From contig NZ_CP091092.1 in NCBI RefSeq assembly GCF_029633915.1, forward strand, positions 1,116,001 through 1,180,000: a stretch of DNA of 64,000 nt, given 5' to 3'. Under the pieces are notes generated by a model. That model ran no database searches. It saw nothing but the letters and a program-made list of their open reading frames with translations, and was not told the origin of the DNA. Positions 54,172 to 62,570 of the stretch are shown in pieces. Positions within the stretch are counted from its first letter, which is position 1. Every line of letters starts with the position of its first letter. Origin of the DNA: Methanomicrobium antiquum. Lineage in GTDB: Archaea; Halobacteriota; Methanomicrobia; Methanomicrobiales; Methanomicrobiaceae. Both the position numbers and the translations under genes were made by a program.

Positions 54172-54603
54172 ATGAGTCTGACAGAAGCACAAAAAAAAGA
54201 AGTCAGGGTGGCGATGGAAGCATATGCAGCCGCCTATAAAACAAAGGATTTCGATGGAATGATGAATATATTTTCTCCGGGCATCTGTGGATTCGGCAGC
54301 GGGCCGGACGAAATAATAAAGAACCATGAGAGTTTTGCCCGGCAGATAAAACGCGATATGATCCAGGCGGATGTTGAATCAGTGGTATTCAGTGAGACGC
54401 AAATCAACGGCGAAGGAAAGGTAGCCTGGGTAATGACTCAAAGTGCCATTGTATTTACAGTCTCCGGGTCGGAGAAGCAGACTGTCAAAGGCAGATCCAC
54501 TATGGTTCTTCGAAACACTGATGATAAATGGCTCATCGAGCAGATCCACTTTTCGATGCCATATGGCAGACAGGCAGAAGGGCAGTCCTTCCCTGAGGCA
54601 TGA
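54172..54603 (+). CDS. SnoaL/NTF2-like protein
   Basis: The 143-residue protein has the cone-shaped NTF2-like pattern of the DUF4440/SnoaL type: EAYAAAYKTKDFDGMMNIFS, SFARQIKRDMIQADV, then RSTMVLRNTDDKWLIEQIHF at the end. Such proteins bind or isomerise small ligands; no specific activity can be assigned. Confidence 0.82.
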   Translation: MSLTEAQKKEVRVAMEAYAAAYKTKDFDGMMNIFSPGICGFGSGPDEIIKNHESFARQIKRDMIQADVESVVFSETQINGEGKVAWVMTQSAIVFTVSGSEKQTVKGRSTMVLRNTDDKWLIEQIHFSMPYGRQAEGQSFPEA

Positions 54604-55046
54604 ATCCCGGAAATAGATGTGTTATTTAGGTAACAGGTCTGTCTCTTCCATGCTATTTTTTGGCTTTTTAATTTAACAGCAAAATTACCTTGGAAATGAT
54701 GAAATATTTTACCCTGCCTCTTTTGTGTAATCAGACTTTATTGATTATCCAATGTGAGAGATGTTTCATCTCTCCTTCTGACATGTAGACGATCGTGGCG
54801 TAAGAATTATGTCTACGTATAATTAATTATCAACCGGGAGGCGGCCAGAGAATCTTTTTTAGGCCAAAAACTTTTGAAAAAATCCAGTGAAAAAACAATG
54901 AAAGGAGCGGGCCGAAGGGATAAAAGTTTTACACAAAACCTCCCTGACTGATCCTTTTTTTACCGGCCAATGCGGCCCGTATCTACTAAATTAACGTAGA
55001 AAAAGATGTATTTTGCATGCTGTTTGTCAATTGTAATAAGGTGAAA
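54604..55046. other. Non-coding region with inverted repeats
   Basis: No gene. A perfect stem GAGAGATG/CATCTCTC (54756-54774, 3-nt loop) is followed by GTAGAC/GTCTAC (54785-54816). The tail (54840-54980) is less AT-rich than average. These may be RNA structures or remnants. Confidence 0.35.
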
Positions 55047-55544
55047 ATGAAAAAATCTACTATTTTTTTGTTATCAGGACTGATTTTTGCGATATTATTG
55101 GTGGCTGTTATCATGACCATAATTTATGGTGAAACCGGTCGGGATGTACCTGATGGAGATAATCTCATAAATATCACTAAGCAACCTGAAATGGATCCAA
55201 GGATAGATTTGACAAAACCAGGATGTACCGGCTATTCCAGCCAGAAAATCCTTAAAGAATACGGGAACTGGTCGAAAATAATATATTATGACCGTGACAA
55301 CTGGAATCTCATCAGACCGTAAGATAAATACTTCGATAAGTACGAGTCAATTAATGGAGGACCTGTCACCGGATGTGGACAGAATACCTGTTTTGGAGGG
55401 CTTTATATCTGGTGGGATCCTGATATTCCTGTCAATGAGACAATAATGGATGAAATCTATTCGCTATTTGCTGAAAGTGCAAAAGCAAACGGCATGGAGG
55501 AGCCTTATCTTATATTTATACCCGGAAAACTAATCCTTGACTGA
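55047..55544 (+). pseudogene. Membrane-anchored protein gene interrupted by an in-frame TAA
   Basis: From ATG 55047 (AAGGTGA upstream) the frame encodes a signal-anchor (STIFLLSGLIFAILLVAVIM) and a Cys-containing region, then TAA at 55320. The same frame then stays open for 73 codons to TGA 55542 (CFGGLYIWWDPDIPVNETIM and more). A single nonsense change is the simplest explanation. No family is recognised. Pyrrolysine is excluded because the codon is TAA. Confidence 0.65.
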
Positions 55545-56159
55545 ATTGATAAGATAATAAAAATCAACCTTTTGATTTTTCTTCAAATTAAAATAAATTG
55601 AAAGCACAGACAAAATATCTTGAACTGAATCCATCTATTCATGAAATCATGAATATTATATGATTGTTTAAATTATCAAGTATCATCAGCCGGAAAAGGT
55701 GAGCGGTGCGGGATTAAAGTGCCGTTTTTTGTCAGACCCGGGGATAAGCTGTTTTTGATTTTGGAGACAGAGAAATGACTGGAATAAATGTTATCATCAG
55801 GAAGGATGCTGGTGTTTGACATTAAAAAAAAGGCAGTAAATATTTTGCTTTGAATAATCCGGGAAATCTCTCTGCAAATCTCATTTTTTTTAAATTAACA
55901 GTTCAAGTAAATAATGAGAGAGAATGTAAAGACTGATATATTACATTCAAAAGTGGGAGACTCATGGAATATTTTTTCCTTTTGTCAAAACTAAAAAATC
56001 AATCAGGTTTAGTGAAATTTGAAAAGAAGGACCTGTATTTATCTAACCAATCCTATATCCTTCTTTTCCAAAAGATTAATCCTCCGGTTGATACAACCGA
56101 CATTTATTATTAAAAGCTTCATCGCAGATAAAAGTTTGCATGCCGTTTGTTAATTGTAG
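55545..56159. other. Non-coding stretch with a duplicated fragment
   Basis: No gene. It holds copy 2 of the 63-bp repeat (55695-55757). It also holds a 24-bp near-repeat of TTTGCATGCYGTTTGTYAAT at about 56136-56159, also present at about 55011-55034. Confidence 0.45.
55695..55757 (+). repeat. 63-bp exact repeat, copy 2 (orphan U32 3' fragment)
   Basis: It is identical to 52688-52750 and stays in frame to a TGA, ending FLILETEK instead of FLVKDSVN. The upstream U32 coding sequence is absent, so this is a fragment of a second copy. Confidence 0.88.
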
Positions 56160-56423
56160 TATCCCGAACGGATTTGAGGCGTCTGCAGGGACGGCAACAG
56201 GGTTTCGATGTCCATCCTGTCAGCTCTTTTTAAGACCATATTCATAGGTGGCCTTCTTGTCAGGCGCCTCGAACATGACCACATTGTCATATTTTCCAAG
56301 CGTCCATCATATGCCTGTATATCAGATATTTTCTTTTGCATCCGTTTCGATATCTTTCATATTATGTTCGATTACTTCCTTTGAAAGCTCTTTTTTGAAT
56401 TTCGCCATTGCAATAAAAAGCAT
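56160..56423 (-). pseudogene. GYD-domain protein remnant
   Basis: From ATG 56423 the minus-strand frame reads MLFIAMAKFKKELSKEVIEH, then, past two TGA codons, WTLGKYDNVVMFEAPDKKAT, the conserved core of GYD-domain proteins. A frameshift near the end is needed to reach ADRMDIETLLPSLQTP. These disruptions mark it as dead. Confidence 0.6.
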
Positions 56424-56550
56424 TTTTTCTCTTCTTTTGGATAATTTATTCTTAGGGAGTATTGTATTTGAATTTAGGGCCTCAGGGTTTTAGGAGAGTG
56501 GAATCTTATTATCAGCACCGTTATTACGAAATATAATCATAATATTGTAA

Positions 56551-57858
56551 ATGAAATCGGCCGTTCTGACAATACTTGTGATAATTCTTTTCATTATTGC
56601 ACTTTTTATTGGCAATTTTGCCCTTTTTGCACAGCCCGATGATTCCGGTGCAAAAACAACTGTGAATCATCTTTTAAAAAAGGAAAACGGCACGTATATG
56701 GACGTAATCCATGTAACAGTCCGTGGAGGAACAGAGGAGGAGATAGGATATGAGCTTGGGAAAGCCGGCATAGATGAGTTTGACTCATTCCTTTTGCCTT
56801 TCGCTGACATAAAATACGGAGAGGAAAAGGAGCAGTACATCAAAAGTTATGACGATGTTTTATACGAGCGGATGCTTGGAATAAAGAAGGCATATCAGCT
56901 CAGTGAAGACGATTACAGCTATGATGCCAGTTTTCCTATATATATATCACTTTATCCTTCATGTTCCGCTCTTTATTTTCCTCCTTCATCAACAAAGGAC
57001 GGCCATGCAATTGTAGGCAGGAATATGGAATGGGATTATACCCCTGATTTAGATGCATTTACCGGTATTGAAGATGGAAACTTCGAAGACACAATCGTTA
57101 GTGAAATGGGAACACTTGTACATGTTGTCGAGATATATCCTGATGAAGGATATGCCAGTCTGGTATTGGGGACCATGGATCTCCTCAACGGTATCGTTGA
57201 CGGAATAAATGAAAAAGGACTGTACGTTGCGTCTCTTCAGGACGGAGATACTTATAACGATCCCCTGGATGACCTCGCCGGATCAACGAGTACAGGACTG
57301 AATTTTATGCAGGTGCTTAGATCAATCCTAGAGCATTGTGCAACGGTTGATGAAGCAAAAAAGCAGCTGTCAGAGACAGAGGTTTTTATGCCGTATATGG
57401 GCCAGCACTTCCTTATATGCGACGATTCCGGAGACGCGACAATTGTAGAGTTTGATAACGAAACACGTGATATTATTTTTATAGATTACCAGGACACTCC
57501 TGTTCCGATTACAAACTATGCTATTCACCTCCGTCCTGACATCAGCCTGTGTCAACCGGAAAATCCTGATGATCCTCATGACGATTACCTGAGAAGTGCA
57601 AAACTTCATAACTATATTTCCGGTCATGAAGGAGATTTCACGACAGATGACGCATGGGCGGCATTGAAACAAGTTGAGGCAAATGCTGATGCAGGTAACA
57701 AAACTGTTGACAGGCTTTTGTGGAGGGTTGTAACTGATTTAACCAACAGGACAATGACTGTTAAATATTTCTTAAAAGACGGCCCGATAAATAACCAGAC
57801 GCTTAAAACCCGTGATCTTATTATGTCAGAGCCGTTTACCTTCAGTCTTGAGAGATGA
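56551..57858 (+). CDS. Membrane-anchored C45-family Ntn hydrolase
   Basis: The 435-residue protein begins with a signal-anchor helix (residues 4-28). The Ntn-hydrolase core resembles acyl-CoA:6-APA acyltransferase: the probable nucleophile is Cys138 in YPSCSALYF, followed by GHAIVGRNMEWDY. MDLLNGIVDGINEKGLYVAS and QVLRSILEHCATVDEAKKQL are typical. C45 enzymes are activated by self-cleavage before the Cys. It would act on acyl-amides outside the cell. It is convergent with the alpha/beta-hydrolase gene. Confidence 0.82.
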   Translation: MKSAVLTILVIILFIIALFIGNFALFAQPDDSGAKTTVNHLLKKENGTYMDVIHVTVRGGTEEEIGYELGKAGIDEFDSFLLPFADIKYGEEKEQYIKSYDDVLYERMLGIKKAYQLSEDDYSYDASFPIYISLYPSCSALYFPPSSTKDGHAIVGRNMEWDYTPDLDAFTGIEDGNFEDTIVSEMGTLVHVVEIYPDEGYASLVLGTMDLLNGIVDGINEKGLYVASLQDGDTYNDPLDDLAGSTSTGLNFMQVLRSILEHCATVDEAKKQLSETEVFMPYMGQHFLICDDSGDATIVEFDNETRDIIFIDYQDTPVPITNYAIHLRPDISLCQPENPDDPHDDYLRSAKLHNYISGHEGDFTTDDAWAALKQVEANADAGNKTVDRLLWRVVTDLTNRTMTVKYFLKDGPINNQTLKTRDLIMSEPFTFSLER

Positions 57859-57894
57859 CAGACAAGAGGGATTATCGTATAATCCCCTATTTCT

Positions 57895-59304
57895 TTATTG
57901 ATTTATACCCATTTTATCATCAAGCCAGTCAAATTTGGCACCGAAAGACTGTCCGAACGCCCCGAACTGGCAGTGCGACCCGGCACCGTATTCGTCCTGG
58001 AATAATATGAATTCCTTCTCGCAGGCAAGGCTGTCATAAAGCTCTTTTGCCTGAATCGCGTCTTTGTCTAAGCTATCGGCTTCACCGGCGCAGACAAGAG
58101 TCGGGCAGCGTATCTCCCCGGCGATTCCCGCGAGTGAAAAATCCATCCATTTTGCCCAGAACTGTGCAGGGGAGCCGGCATTGAAGACGAACATTCCGTT
58201 TTCGTTCATCCAGCGAGTGCCAGTACTCTCTGCCATTGCATCCCGTATGGCATCGTTGAACTCAGCCGGGTCTGTCTGCAGCCATTCCTTTAGGTCTTCT
58301 TTTGTCATGTTCGCATCCGCTCCTTCTTCCTGCAGGTTTCTAAGGAGATTTTCTCCGACGTCGTATGTGCCGGGGTCTGCAATGAGCGCTGCAATCCTGC
58401 TTTCATATGCGGCGCCGCGTGGGGCAAGGTAGCCGCCTAGGGAAATTCCCCAGAGTGCTATCCTGTTTTCATCGACATCGGGCCGGCTTACTGCATAATC
58501 AACGACAGGCGTGATGACATTCTCCCAGTCGTAACGAAACGGAATATGCTGAATCCGTATCACTTCGCCCTGTCCAGGCCCCTCGAATGTTAAGACATTG
58601 TATCCGCGTTTTATTCCTTCATTCACATATGTATGAAGCTCTTCCTGGCAGCCGTCAAAGCCTGTCTGAACAATTAGGAGCGGATGAGGTGTGCCGGAAT
58701 TATCTGCTTTATAGAAGTACCCCGGTAGTGTTGTATTTTCATACGGGATGCTTACAATCTCGTATGAGACATCATCGAGTGCGAGTGCATCGCGAAATGT
58801 TTCTCTGCTTTTTTCCCACGTCTCAACGATGCGGGAGTCCGTTGAATTTCCATGCAGGAAGAACTCTGCTGTGCGGTAGTATGTTGCAGCCCGGTAATAA
58901 GCATTCATTGCTGTACGGTTATGCCCTTCCCTGAGACTTTCATCTCCTATATTTCTGATTGCATCCGCTGTTTTTTTCCATTCGCTGTACCAGCTCTCAA
59001 AATCTCCTTCGTCTATTCTGGATGCTGTTTTAAGGCATTCGCCGATATCAGCTTCTCCTGAATATGAAGCGCCGATTGTTCTTAGGAACTGAAAAGCGAA
59101 TTCCTGGTCGCTGAATATTTGTGCGGCAGAGCCGGAAGAGCAGGTGGAGGCGGATTGAGGTGTTTTTGTTTCAGTCGCGGCAGAAACAGCCACAGACTGC
59201 AATTCTGTTTCTGTGCAGCCTGCAGATATTGTAAAGGCAAGAGTGGCTGTTACCAGGAGGGTAAAAGTTATTGCATATTTTATGCAGGATTTCGAGGGCT
59301 TCAT
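57895..59304 (-). CDS. Lipoprotein alpha/beta hydrolase (FrsA/DPP-like)
   Basis: The 469-residue protein has a lipobox (TISAGC) near residue 29. An N-terminal helical region follows, then the hydrolase fold: nucleophile elbow ALWGISLGGYLAPRG, oxyanion region LLIVQTGFDGCQEELHTYVN, GPGQGEVIR, and the late acid/His pair (CAGEADSLD and GAGSHCQFGA). It is likely an exported esterase or peptidase of the FrsA/dipeptidyl-peptidase relatives. Confidence 0.85.
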   Translation of the reverse strand: MKPSKSCIKYAITFTLLVTATLAFTISAGCTETELQSVAVSAATETKTPQSASTCSSGSAAQIFSDQEFAFQFLRTIGASYSGEADIGECLKTASRIDEGDFESWYSEWKKTADAIRNIGDESLREGHNRTAMNAYYRAATYYRTAEFFLHGNSTDSRIVETWEKSRETFRDALALDDVSYEIVSIPYENTTLPGYFYKADNSGTPHPLLIVQTGFDGCQEELHTYVNEGIKRGYNVLTFEGPGQGEVIRIQHIPFRYDWENVITPVVDYAVSRPDVDENRIALWGISLGGYLAPRGAAYESRIAALIADPGTYDVGENLLRNLQEEGADANMTKEDLKEWLQTDPAEFNDAIRDAMAESTGTRWMNENGMFVFNAGSPAQFWAKWMDFSLAGIAGEIRCPTLVCAGEADSLDKDAIQAKELYDSLACEKEFILFQDEYGAGSHCQFGAFGQSFGAKFDWLDDKMGINQ

Positions 59305-59755
59305 AGCTGACTCTTAAGTTTTAGAATAGCAGTTAAGATAATATTTACGAAAATTCAGGATTTTACGAAAATACTGAGTTTATGCAGATTTGCATAAAAA
59401 TTAGATTCCTTTTGGATAATTGCAGAAAAAGAAAAATGAGTGTTCCAGTTTTTAAGAACTCCGAAAGGAAAACAAATACTGAATGTACATCAGCAGGGAA
59501 ATCCTGGAAATTACACATATAAAGATTAGTGAAACGGGGGAGTATGGCAGAGGAGTAATATTTGAACTAATCATCCCGAAGGAGTATTCGAGGTTTGAGT
59601 CTACCGGGGTTGGGTCCCCATGAATTGAATCCTCCAGAGTTGAGTCCAGTGACTCTTCTGGGAAAAAAGGCTTGTATTAGTCTTTGGATGATTTATATTC
59701 GACTTTTTTAGGCAGCCTGATACCTGAGAAATAATACTTCCCCAATTAAAAATCC
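59305..59755. other. Non-coding region with a kinase remnant and short tandem words
   Basis: It holds the histidine-kinase tail remnant at 59483-59623. It also has four spaced TTGAGTCC-like words between about 59592 and 59655. No intact gene. Confidence 0.4.
59483..59623 (+). pseudogene. Sensor histidine kinase C-terminal remnant
   Basis: A 46-codon frame reads SREILEITHIKISETGEYGR and GVIFELIIPKEYSRF before its stop. This matches the last part of the GHKL ATPase domain of methanogen PAS-histidine kinases. The catalytic N, G1 and G2 boxes are missing. Confidence 0.45.
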
Positions 59756-61081
59756 TCAGAGATATGCCTTTAGTCTCCAGATAAGATATAGTGGAATCTC
59801 TAAAATCTCCCCGTATTCATTCGAATGCCTGGCAATATTGTTTAGACTGGTTCTGACAGCAACACGGGGGCTGTATTTTTTCCTGTACTCGCCAAGGCTT
59901 CTTGATCGAGTCCCTCTTGCTGATTTAACTTCGATAGGGACTACATCAATGCCTTCCTGTATGATGTAATCAACCTCGGCAATCCCGCCGGATTTCCAGA
60001 AAAAGGCTCTTTGGAAATTGTTTGAAATAATTTCTGTCAACACGAAATTTTCCGTTAAAATCCCACGCATGTCGGCGGTCAGTGAAGAAGTGTCAAAAAC
60101 AACATCTGCCGGAAATTTACTCATTCTGCGTAAAAGTCCCACATCAGAGAAATAAATCTTGAAGTATGTATTATCTGCATATGTTGTAACCGGAATGTAG
60201 GGCCGCTCTATTTTTTCGACCTTATAGATGAGTCCTGCTGAAATAAGCCATTGAAGGGAATCTTCCAAATCACGGGCACGCATTCCATACTTTACGTGGG
60301 AGAATATAAATTTCTGATTGTCCTTTGCGAGCTGTGCAGGAATTGCATTCCAAATCAGGGAAAGTTTTGGAAATTCGGATACGGATGCATATTTGACGAA
60401 ATCCTTTTCGTAATTACTGAGAATGTCGTTTTGTATTGTCTCTACAAGGCCGATTTCGTGGTTCTTTAACCATGAACTGACAACTTCCGGCATACCTCCT
60501 GTAATCAGGTATTCACGATATGATTCTTCCAGTTTGCCGGTAAATACATCGGATATCTCTTCATCCAGAGATAAATTATTCAGGTATTCGTAAAGAAGCT
60601 CTTCATCCTTTGCCAGGAGAAATTCCGGGAAGTTAAGGGGGTACATCTTAAGCATCTGCACTTTTCCAACCGGAAATGAGACATTTTTTCCCATCTGTGC
60701 AACAGCTACACCCAAAAGGGAACCGGCGGCAGCAACGTGGAGTTCGGACAGGTTTTCGCAGAAGTATTTGAGAGATGTTATTGCACGTGGACAAATCTGG
60801 ATTTCGTCCAATATGAGGATAGTTATTCCAGGATTAATGGATTTATTCCTCAGAATGCCAAGGTCTTTGATAATTCTTGAAACATTCAGGTCGCCTTCGA
60901 ATATCTTTTGCAGACGGTCATCATATTCAAAGTTGAAATAAGCGACATCTTTGAATTCCGCATCTCCAAAATTCTTTAATATCCAGGTTTTCCCGCACTG
61001 GCGAATTCCTTCAATAATGACAGGTTTACGATCCCCCTTTTCTTTCCATTCGAGTAAAGTATCGTAAATGAACCGCTTCAT
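59756..61081 (-). CDS. AAA_14/DUF4143 ATPase
   Basis: The 441-residue ATPase has Walker A EGIRQCGKTWIL (residues 24-35), Walker B ITILILDEIQICPRA, and the DUF4143 C-terminal half, ending with the nuclease-like segment EVDYIIQEGIDVVPIEVKSA. These proteins are widespread in archaea and bacteria, often in many copies. Their function is unknown, though a nuclease fold is predicted. It is a single-gene unit and a typical accessory gene. Confidence 0.9.
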   Translation of the reverse strand: MKRFIYDTLLEWKEKGDRKPVIIEGIRQCGKTWILKNFGDAEFKDVAYFNFEYDDRLQKIFEGDLNVSRIIKDLGILRNKSINPGITILILDEIQICPRAITSLKYFCENLSELHVAAAGSLLGVAVAQMGKNVSFPVGKVQMLKMYPLNFPEFLLAKDEELLYEYLNNLSLDEEISDVFTGKLEESYREYLITGGMPEVVSSWLKNHEIGLVETIQNDILSNYEKDFVKYASVSEFPKLSLIWNAIPAQLAKDNQKFIFSHVKYGMRARDLEDSLQWLISAGLIYKVEKIERPYIPVTTYADNTYFKIYFSDVGLLRRMSKFPADVVFDTSSLTADMRGILTENFVLTEIISNNFQRAFFWKSGGIAEVDYIIQEGIDVVPIEVKSARGTRSRSLGEYRKKYSPRVAVRTSLNNIARHSNEYGEILEIPLYLIWRLKAYL

Positions 61082-61463
61082 ATTATTGCTTATGTATGCT
61101 TAAGTACTAATTATGTGTTTCCCGTACACATTTTTCCAACTTATTTTGTGTATGATATGCACATTTTTCTAACTTAAGGATTTAGGAGGGGGGTGCTGTA
61201 TTAAAAGGAAGTTTATTAAAAAGAGCAAAAGAATTTCTCATTTCCCCCGTTTTGTCAAAAGCTTACTGCAATCAGTGAATGATTCAGGGCTGATATTTTC
61301 AATATCAGACCAGAGCAAAAATACTGTCTGCCCAGCTTTCAGCCTCTGAAAATAATTTTTTAAGGCATTTAGTGTTCCCCGTTCCGGGAAGTCCCGTGCA
61401 CACTGTGTTTACCGATGAGCAGCCTCTTAATGCAGGTTTGAGATTATAATTGGAGAATCTGTT
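61082..61463. other. Region with an Orc1/Cdc6 remnant
   Basis: No intact gene. It contains the minus-strand remnant at 61238-61460, then the promoter region for the small operon starting at 61464. Confidence 0.45.
61238..61460 (-). pseudogene. Orc1/Cdc6 replication-initiator remnant
   Basis: The minus strand reads LKPALRGCSSVNTVCTGLPG, then TGNTKCLKKLFSEAESWAD: the N-terminal AAA+ part of archaeal Orc1/Cdc6 with a mutated Walker A (GTGNT instead of GTGKT). A frameshift follows, then SDIENISPESFTDCSKLLTK and a stop at 61238. All downstream domains are gone. Confidence 0.55.
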
Positions 61464-61712
61464 GTGAAGAAATACATTTCAAATACCATCTTATCTGATT
61501 TTACACGAGATGCTGAATTAGGGGGTTCTTTTGAAAAAATTAAGGATTATAAATTAAAAGCATATCCAGAATCTATAGCCTATCTTAAAATGTATACTCC
61601 CTATTTTGGAATGTTAAAGATTGAGGATACCCCAGTAAATTTAGAAAAAATCGATGAAATCCTAGAAAAAGTAAGGGGGTATTATGAATTAGTTGCCACA
61701 AAAGGAAGATGA
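61464..61712 (+). CDS. 82-residue hypothetical protein in a three-gene unit
   Basis: Starts at GTG 61464 after TTGGAGAA. The protein is soluble and mixed-charge with no recognised domain; the tail DEILEKVRGYYELVATKGR is helical. Its end overlaps a tiny ORF (61693-61791), which overlaps the AAA+ gene, so the three appear translationally coupled. Confidence 0.55.
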   Translation: MKKYISNTILSDFTRDAELGGSFEKIKDYKLKAYPESIAYLKMYTPYFGMLKIEDTPVNLEKIDEILEKVRGYYELVATKGR

Positions 61713-61791
61713 TAATTCATTAAGTCCTGATAAAGAAGAAATGAATCTTATTGATGTATATGATGTAATTTTAGCAGGAATTGAACAATAA
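61693..61791 (+). CDS. 32-residue ORF between two coupled genes
   Basis: TTG 61693 to TAA 61789-61791 encodes an acidic peptide with a helical tail (MNLIDVYDVILAGIEQ). It overlaps the stop of the upstream gene and its TAA overlaps the next ATG (TAATG). The overlap pattern, rather than homology, supports it. Confidence 0.4.
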   Translation: MPQKEDDNSLSPDKEEMNLIDVYDVILAGIEQ

Positions 61792-62476
61792 TGGATAAAA
61801 TCTTTCTTTATTATGGCCCTAAAAAAGGGTTTGAGGAACTTCTTGAAAAAGAAATTAAGGAAAAAGAGACTCGGACTACTCTTTCAGTTGCAATAAGGAA
61901 AACGGATGAATTAATTAAAAAAGTAACAATGATTCATAAAACTGAATCAAAGCCTGAAGAAGAAGATGAAGAAGAAAAAATAATCCAAATTGAAGAAAAA
62001 ATAAAAATTGATATAGGTCACTTAATTTCTTATTCAGATGAATATTCAAGTGTAAAAGAACATGCAATATTAAATTTTGATGAGTTTCTTTCCTCATTGA
62101 AAATCAATAAATTATTCCTTCAAAATACTCCAAAACATATAGCTGATTTACTTAATAATTCCTATTCGGAAATTACCACGGATGAAGTTTATTCCTATCC
62201 ATCAATAGATGAGAGTAAAATATATGAGATCTACTCCAATTTTGAAAAGAGAATTATTGGGCAAGAAAAAGTAAAAAAAAATTGCTAAAAGTCTTAACCC
62301 TTCTAACATATGGTAAAGTAGAAAAAACACTTGTAATTCTCTTTTATGGACCTTCTGGTGTTGGAAAAACAGAGACTGCAAAATATTTAGCAGAGATATT
62401 AGGAGGGGAATTATATCGAAAAGAATTCTCAATGTTTCAGGGTAATGAATACCTTTCCTTTCTCTTCGGAGTGTAG
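61791..62476 (+). pseudogene. AAA+ ATPase gene, frameshifted in an A9 run and truncated
   Basis: The first 166 codons (61791-62288) have a charged coiled-coil-like region and FEKRIIGQEKVKK, the usual lead-in to a Clp-type AAA+ domain. At A9 (62273-62281) the frame must shift to join the second ORF, which holds the Walker A GPSGVGKTETAKYLAEILGG and FSMFQGNEYLSFLFG. The protein then stops at 62476 before Walker B. So it is broken at least once, by truncation; the A9 shift could be mutation or slippage. Confidence 0.6.
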
Positions 62477-62570
62477 TATCCCGAAATAATTTTCCCGGAC
62501 ACAGAAATTCTGGAATTGAGCCGGAATAATCGCCAAATGATACGGATTTATAAATCCGGAGGTTTTAGAT

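Noticed and set aside
53797-54327. 176-codon minus-strand ORF
   Set aside because: It covers the PLD remnant and the first part of the SnoaL-like gene on the opposite strand; the plus-strand readings match families and this one does not.
55320-55322. Pyrrolysine or selenocysteine at the in-frame stop
   Set aside because: The codon is TAA, which neither system uses.
56160-56423. Recoding of TGA in the GYD gene
   Set aside because: A frameshift is also needed, so ordinary decay explains it.
62463-62476. 14-bp word TGTAGTATCCCGAA shared by 56155 and 62472 as an attachment core
   Set aside because: A 14-bp match is expected by chance a few times in 64 kb and no other end features were seen.
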